The notes beneath the pieces are model-generated. The model was not told the origin of the DNA. It made no database searches and saw only the letters and a program-made list of their open reading frames with translations. From Solitalea agri (GTDB taxonomy: Bacteria; Bacteroidota; Bacteroidia; Sphingobacteriales; Sphingobacteriaceae), in assembly GCF_023914155.1 (NCBI RefSeq), contig NZ_JAMWYS010000042.1, positions 1-64,000 on the forward strand: 64,000 nucleotides of DNA, given 5' to 3'. This document shows, in pieces, positions 59,401 through 64,000 of this stretch. Made by a program: the position numbers and the translations under genes. How positions within the stretch are numbered: the stretch's first letter is position 1; each line of letters starts with the position of its first letter.

Positions 59401-60672
59401 ATGCAACCATTAGCCGAACGCCTTCGACCTAAAACTTTAGATGATTATGTCAGTCAGTCGCATTTAATAGGGACAGAAGGTGTATTACGGAAAATGATTA
59501 ACATGGATGCTTTTCCATCCATGATTTTCTGGGGTCCTCCCGGAACAGGCAAAACCACATTGGCATTAATCATTGCAAACATTGCTAAGCGACCGTTTTA
59601 CCAGCTCAGTGCGGTAAATGCCGGTGTTAAAGACGTTCGTGAGGTTATTGAAAGTGCCTCGACCAGTCGTGGTATGTTTGCCCAGCGACCAATATTATTT
59701 ATTGATGAGATCCATCGATTCAGCAAATCACAACAAGACTCTTTATTAGGAGCCGTAGAAAAAGGTCTGGTTACATTAATTGGCGCTACCACTGAAAATC
59801 CCAGTTTCGAAGTTATTCCTGCATTATTATCCCGCTGCCAGGTATACATCCTTAATCATTTTACTAAAGCAGATCTCGACCTTTTATTACAAAAGGCTAT
59901 AGCCACTGATGAAGTTTTAAAGCTGCGCAAAATTGAGCTGAATGAAACTGATGCATTAATTCGTATTTCGGGTGGTGATGCAAGAAAACTGTTAAATACT
60001 CTTGAATTGGTTGTTTCCGGATCCACTGACAATCCATTGATAATAACCAATGACCTGGTTGCATCAATGGCACAAAAGAATGGTGCTTTTTATGATAAAT
60101 CAGGAGAACAACATTATGATATCATTTCAGCCTTCATAAAATCGATAAGGGGAAGCGACCCGAACGGCGCTGTTTATTGGTTAGCCAGAATGATTGAGGG
60201 TGGGGAAGACTTGAAATTTATTGCCCGTCGCATGCTCATTGCAGCTTCCGAAGATATAGGCAACGCCAATCCTACTGCTTTGATTATGGCTAATAATACT
60301 TTTCAAGCCGTGCAAACAATAGGCTATCCTGAGAGTAGGATAATACTTAGCCAGTGCGCGGTATATTTGGCTACATCTCCTAAAAGTAATGCATCCTATT
60401 TGGCAATTGGCAAGGCACAACAAATAGTTAAGCAAACTGGTGATTTACCAGTTCCCTTGCATCTGCGTAATGCTCCCACTAAGCTGATGAAAGAACTTAA
60501 CTATGGTAAAGATTACCTGTATTCACATGATTATACCGATAACTTTATTGAACAGGAGTTTTTGCCAGATGAGTTATCAGGTCAAAAAATTTATGACCCC
60601 GGTGAAAATGCCAAAGAAGTGCAGTTGCGGCAATTTCTGCGAGCACGGTGGAAAGAAAAGTATGGCTATTAA
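59401..60672 (+). CDS. rarA: Replication-associated recombination protein RarA (MgsA/WHIP)
   Basis: AAA+ ATPase of 423 residues that works at stalled replication forks. PLAERLRPKTLDDYVSQSHLIG leads into Walker A GPPGTGKTT (45-53), ILFIDEIHRFSKSQQD (Walker B), GATTENPSFEV (sensor 1) and GGDARKLLNTLE (sensor 2). The C-terminal tetramerisation domain starts at KSIRGSDPNGAVYWLARM. It has no partner genes; topA follows after 432 bases. Confidence 0.96.
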   Translation: MQPLAERLRPKTLDDYVSQSHLIGTEGVLRKMINMDAFPSMIFWGPPGTGKTTLALIIANIAKRPFYQLSAVNAGVKDVREVIESASTSRGMFAQRPILFIDEIHRFSKSQQDSLLGAVEKGLVTLIGATTENPSFEVIPALLSRCQVYILNHFTKADLDLLLQKAIATDEVLKLRKIELNETDALIRISGGDARKLLNTLELVVSGSTDNPLIITNDLVASMAQKNGAFYDKSGEQHYDIISAFIKSIRGSDPNGAVYWLARMIEGGEDLKFIARRMLIAASEDIGNANPTALIMANNTFQAVQTIGYPESRIILSQCAVYLATSPKSNASYLAIGKAQQIVKQTGDLPVPLHLRNAPTKLMKELNYGKDYLYSHDYTDNFIEQEFLPDELSGQKIYDPGENAKEVQLRQFLRARWKEKYGY

Positions 60673-61104
60673 TGAGGTTCTATCCAAATTCAATTAGAAT
60701 TTTAGCAAATTGAAGTTAATTTTAGTCAAAACCTGAAAAAAAATACTTTAATGTTTTTGGTTAATTAGGTTAAATCTGAGTTGTACTTTGGTTAAAAATA
60801 AAATTTGAAATGCCGGTTCATTTAAAACACTTAGTGGCAGGAGTATAGTATGTCGAAATTTGAATTGATAATATTAAATATGAACAGGTTTTAGATGTAA
60901 AATGATAGGGTATTTAAATATTTAATCTTTTTTGCACAGGAATAGTGGTTTTTGAAGAAAAAATTAAGTGTTTATAATTTTAGTCAAAAACTTAAATATC
61001 AGGTTAATAAATATATATATCCTGGGGATTGAGAAACAATTCCCTTTTTTATTGTTTGTTGGTATTATAAAGAATTTAGTTTATTTGCGGAAAATTTGTT
61101 TTCT
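60673..61104. other. AT-rich intergenic region before topA
   Basis: 432 bp with no recognised gene, RNA or terminator. Near its right end, TTG (61059-61061), 18 bases and TTTATTTG (61080-61087; one mismatch) form a plausible topA promoter. Long homopolymer runs and TATATATATAT near 61010 make it unusually bendable DNA. Confidence 0.5.
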
Positions 61105-63492
61105 ATGGCTAAAAATTTGTTGATCGTTGAGTCTCCGGCTAAAGCCAAAACCATTGAAGGATACTTGGGAAGTGAGTTCCTGGTAAAATCCAGCTTTGGT
61201 CATATTCGAGATTTGGCAAAAGGTGACGATGCGATTGATGTAAAGAATGACTTTGCTCAGAAATACGAAGTGCCGGATGATAAGCGCGCCGTTGTTTCTG
61301 AATTAAAGAAATTAGCCAAGGAAGCCGAAATGGTGTGGTTAGCATCCGATGAGGACCGTGAGGGAGAAGCCATTTCGTGGCATTTATTGCAAACCTTAGG
61401 TTTGGATGAAAAGAAAACTAAACGTATTGTTTTTCATGAAATTACCAAGCCAGCTATTTTAAAGGCAATTGAAAACCCACGAGGAATTGATTATGGGCTA
61501 GTCCATGCTCAGCAAGCACGTAGGGTGCTCGACCGCTTGGTAGGTTTTGAGTTATCGCCAATTCTTTGGAAAAAAGTAAAGCCTTCGCTGTCGGCAGGAC
61601 GAGTACAGTCGGTTGCGGTTCGCTTAATTGTGGAACGTGAACGAGAAATAAATCAGTTTAAATACGAGGCTCAGTTTAAAATAACAGCGCAGTTTTCTAC
61701 AGATGGAAAAAAGGCGAATTTAAAAGCTGAGTTGCCACAACGTTTTAAAACAGCTCAGGAAGGTGAAAAGTTCTTGCAAGATTGTCTGGGTGCTAACTTT
61801 AAAGTTAATGGATTGGAAGTTAAGCCTGCAAAACGTTCCCCTGCACCTCCGTTTACCACATCAACCTTACAACAAGAAGCTTCACGTAAGCTAGGCTATT
61901 CAGTAAGTCGTACGATGCAAGTGGCTCAACGTTTATACGAAGCCGGTAAGATCACTTATATGCGTACTGATTCGGTTAACCTATCGGATACGGCCTTGCA
62001 AGCGGCTGAAAAAGAAATTAATTCAGCCTACGGACAACAATATCATCATCAGCGAAAATATAAAACCAAAACCTCTGGAGCTCAGGAAGCTCACGAGGCC
62101 ATTCGTCCAACTTATTTTAACGATCACTCGATTGATGGTGAAGCAGCAGAACGTCGTTTGTATGAACTGATCTGGAAGCGCGCTATTGCTTCTCAGATGA
62201 GTGATGCAGCATTTGAACGTACGAATGTTAAAATTGGCGTTTCAAGCCGCAGTGAAGAGTTTCAGGCTCAAGGCGAAGTGTTGAAATTTGATGGGTTCCT
62301 GAAGGTTTACATGGAATCACATGATGACGAGGATATCAGTGAGGATGAAAACACTTCTATTTTGCCTCCAATGTCAGTTGGGCAATCGCTTGATCTAAAA
62401 GAAATGATTGCTGCTGAGCGTTTTTCACGCCCTTCAGCTCGTTATACAGAGGCCAGCTTGGTTAAAAAGCTGGAAGAGTTGGGTATTGGTCGTCCTTCTA
62501 CATACGCTCCAACCATTTCTACCATTCAAAAACGTGGATATGTGATTAAAGAAGATCGCGAAGGGAAACAGCGTAGCTATCAGCTTTTGGTATTGAGAGA
62601 TGGTAAGATTGAGAAAAGAGTAGAGAACGAAACCTACGGTAACGAAAAGTCTAAATTATTCCCAAGTGATATTGGGGCTTTGGTTAATGACTTTCTGGTA
62701 CAGTATTTTGATAAGGTAGTTGATTACAATTTTACCGCAACTGTAGAAAAAGAGTTCGATGAAATTGCCCAGGGAATGAAAGAATGGACGGAAATGATCC
62801 GGTCGTTCTACAATCCTTTCCATGAGAATGTAGAAAATACCATAAAAACTGCTGATCGTGTTCGCGCAGATCGTGAGCTTGGAATTGATCCTGAAAGCGG
62901 AAAACGTATTTCTGTTCATATTGGTCGCTACGGACCTTATGTTCAGATCGGTGAAAACGACGATGAGAATAAACCTCGTTATGCCAGTTTGAAGGCCGGC
63001 CAGATGATCGAAACCATCACCTTTGAAGAGGCATTGGATTTGTTTAAACTTCCTAAAAAAGTAGGTGTTTTTGAAGATAAAGAGATGACGGTTGCTATTG
63101 GTCGTTTTGGGCCGTACATTCGTCATAATAATGCATTTTATTCGTTAACGAAAGAAGATGATCCTTTTACGATTGATGAACCACGAGCTGTTGAACTGAT
63201 CTTGGCTAAAAGGGAAAAGGATGCCAATAAACTGATCAAATCGTTTGACGAAGATGAAACTGTAAAAGTATTGAATGGCCGTTGGGGACCTTATATTGCT
63301 TTTGGTAAACAAAACGTTAAGATTCCAAAGGGAACTGATCCTGCTTCATTGACATTTGAACAATGCAAGCAATTAGCAGAACAGGATACCCAAGCTGAAA
63401 AAGCAGGAACTAAGAAGAAAGTGCCTGCAAAAGCTGCTGCAGCAAAAAAAGCACCTGCGAAAAAAGCTACAACAAAGAAGTCGGGTAAATAG
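61105..63492 (+). CDS. topA: DNA topoisomerase I (type IA)
   Basis: Relaxes negative supercoils; 795 residues from the ATG at 61105 (MAKNLLIVESPAKAKTIEGYLG); a TTG three codons earlier is less likely. The Toprim domain opens it, and ASDEDREGEAISWHL supplies the acidic residues. The catalytic Tyr285 is in KITYMRTDSVNLSD. In place of C-terminal zinc fingers it has three Toprim_C repeats (GRYGPYVQIGE, GRFGPYIRHNN, GRWGPYIAFGK) and a Lys/Ala tail (KKVPAKAAAAKKAPAKKATT), which likely binds DNA. The hairpin at 63508-63546 ends it. Confidence 0.97.
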   Translation: MAKNLLIVESPAKAKTIEGYLGSEFLVKSSFGHIRDLAKGDDAIDVKNDFAQKYEVPDDKRAVVSELKKLAKEAEMVWLASDEDREGEAISWHLLQTLGLDEKKTKRIVFHEITKPAILKAIENPRGIDYGLVHAQQARRVLDRLVGFELSPILWKKVKPSLSAGRVQSVAVRLIVEREREINQFKYEAQFKITAQFSTDGKKANLKAELPQRFKTAQEGEKFLQDCLGANFKVNGLEVKPAKRSPAPPFTTSTLQQEASRKLGYSVSRTMQVAQRLYEAGKITYMRTDSVNLSDTALQAAEKEINSAYGQQYHHQRKYKTKTSGAQEAHEAIRPTYFNDHSIDGEAAERRLYELIWKRAIASQMSDAAFERTNVKIGVSSRSEEFQAQGEVLKFDGFLKVYMESHDDEDISEDENTSILPPMSVGQSLDLKEMIAAERFSRPSARYTEASLVKKLEELGIGRPSTYAPTISTIQKRGYVIKEDREGKQRSYQLLVLRDGKIEKRVENETYGNEKSKLFPSDIGALVNDFLVQYFDKVVDYNFTATVEKEFDEIAQGMKEWTEMIRSFYNPFHENVENTIKTADRVRADRELGIDPESGKRISVHIGRYGPYVQIGENDDENKPRYASLKAGQMIETITFEEALDLFKLPKKVGVFEDKEMTVAIGRFGPYIRHNNAFYSLTKEDDPFTIDEPRAVELILAKREKDANKLIKSFDEDETVKVLNGRWGPYIAFGKQNVKIPKGTDPASLTFEQCKQLAEQDTQAEKAGTKKKVPAKAAAAKKAPAKKATTKKSGK

Positions 63493-63507
63493 AAAAAAAT
63501 ATTGTTT

Positions 63508-63546
63508 GGTCCATGGTCCATTACCTATGGTCCATGGACCTTTTTT
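63508..63546 (+). terminator. Terminator of topA built from GGTCCATGG words
   Basis: Stem of 9 bp plus an inner 4 bp (GGTCCATGG-T-CCAT / ATGG-T-CCATGGACC), followed by six T. The word GGTCCATGG, with its complement, occurs repeatedly in it. Confidence 0.85.
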
Positions 63547-63559
63547 ATTAAACAAAAAA

Positions 63560-63964
63560 ATGAAAAAAGACCTTCCTCAAAATATAGTTAAAGATGTTGC
63601 CATTGTTATTGCCTTGGAAAAGGAATCGGCAGTAAGCAGGGAATGGAATGTTTACCTGTTGAATTTAAATAATAAACCCCTTGAAACCGTTTTGATTAGT
63701 TCAAGAGGCTTTGGATTGCATAATGGAAAAGAAGTGAAAACTTCGATTTTACGACATTCGATTGGCGAAATTGGCGGGAAGGATTACGCCAAAGTGGAGG
63801 CCATTGACGAGCAAGTTTTTGGACTTACCAATGAGTATTGGTTAAGTTTTTATATGGACGGTGTTTTATTCGATAAGAAGTATATTTTCCTTCCAGAAAG
63901 TGTAGTTGAAGATAATTTTATTAAACTTCCGCTGATTGATAAGGTTGGCGTGATGATACAATAA
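63560..63964 (+). CDS. Conserved small hypothetical protein
   Basis: Not recognised. A cytoplasmic protein of 134 residues, starting at ATG 63560 (MKKDLPQNIVKDVAIVIALEKE) because the upstream extension (from 63506) lies inside the topA terminator. It has no signal peptide, membrane segment or Cys motif. Its strands alternate hydrophobic and charged residues (REWNVYLLNLNNKPLETVLISS), suggesting one small alpha/beta or all-beta domain. The gene is 14 bases after the terminator. A few bases after its stop the window ends. Confidence 0.75.
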   Translation: MKKDLPQNIVKDVAIVIALEKESAVSREWNVYLLNLNNKPLETVLISSRGFGLHNGKEVKTSILRHSIGEIGGKDYAKVEAIDEQVFGLTNEYWLSFYMDGVLFDKKYIFLPESVVEDNFIKLPLIDKVGVMIQ

Positions 63965-64000
63965 ATAAGCAAACTTTTTAATGAAAGGGGTCATTCAGAG

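Noticed and set aside
63506-63559. Longer start for the last gene
   Set aside because: The extension MVHGPLPMVHGP is the translated topA terminator.
1-64000. CRISPR array
   Set aside because: The only short direct repeats with regular spacing (the 11-bp tracts) are contiguous with no spacers, and no cas gene is present.
63984-64000. Start of another repeat or gene at the right edge (GGGGTCATTCAGAG)
   Set aside because: It resembles the GTCATTCTGAGC word common in Bacteroidota intergenic DNA, but too little is visible to call it.

Overview
The window is chromosomal DNA from a member of the Bacteroidota, most likely a Sphingobacteriales-type soil or water bacterium; I cannot name the genus from sequence alone. 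The evidence is AT-rich DNA, type IX secretion (T9SS) parts (a CHU_C-type sorting domain, a PorP/SprF protein and a PorE-like OmpA protein), DUF4290 and DUF2490 proteins, a SusC-like barrel, almost no Shine-Dalgarno sequences, and several promoters of the Bacteroidota form TTG-N18/19-TAnnTTTG.

Layout. 1-1126: a non-coding array of about 398-bp tandem repeats built from palindromes and an 11-bp word. 1127-5427: sbcDC (hairpin nuclease). 5777-8645: a small outer-membrane protein and two tandem TlpA-like thiol proteins. 8714-10965: a GT87-like membrane protein and a BtuF-like protein. 11017-11310: tRNA-Leu(UAG), whose last 15 bases are duplicated downstream, with a possible small RNA. 11377-15037: tig-clpP-clpX, with a 15-bp perfect hairpin between clpP and clpX. 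15460-22117: T9SS surface-protein locus. 22199-30364: glycogen synthase, CBS-type PLP enzyme, ackA-pta and a C1 peptidase. 30743-36459 (minus): uvrD/pcrA-DUF4290-murA-lysE-flavin reductase operon. 36575-46673: OmpA lipoprotein, M20 dipeptidase, two GH25 lysozymes flanking a GyrI-like protein, aldo/keto reductase, lipid kinase, metallophosphoesterase, DUF2490 protein and alanine dehydrogenase. 46814-49562: orphan SusC-like barrel and HdeD-like protein. 49559-52572 (minus): LiaF-like/DUF4288/LytS-like kinase/LytTR regulator operon. 52825-63964: DUF255 thioredoxin protein, HD protein, acyl-CoA carboxylase beta subunit, PAS-LuxR regulator with PnuC, GNAT, rarA, topA and a hypothetical protein.

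How the genes work together. Most of the window is core housekeeping: proteostasis (tig, clpP, clpX), DNA repair and topology (sbcCD, uvrD, rarA, topA), wall synthesis and remodelling (murA, GH25) and fermentative carbon flow (ackA, pta, ald). The more individual parts are the repeat array, the tRNA-end duplication, the PorP/SprF protein with a tail of more than 300 residues of charged helix, the murA gene with Asp in place of the catalytic Cys, the cell-envelope sensing operon and the PAS-LuxR/PnuC pair. I saw no CRISPR array, complete transposon, prophage, or clear previously undescribed multi-gene system. The best candidates for something new are the repeat array, the tRNA-Leu/small-RNA segment and the PorP tail.
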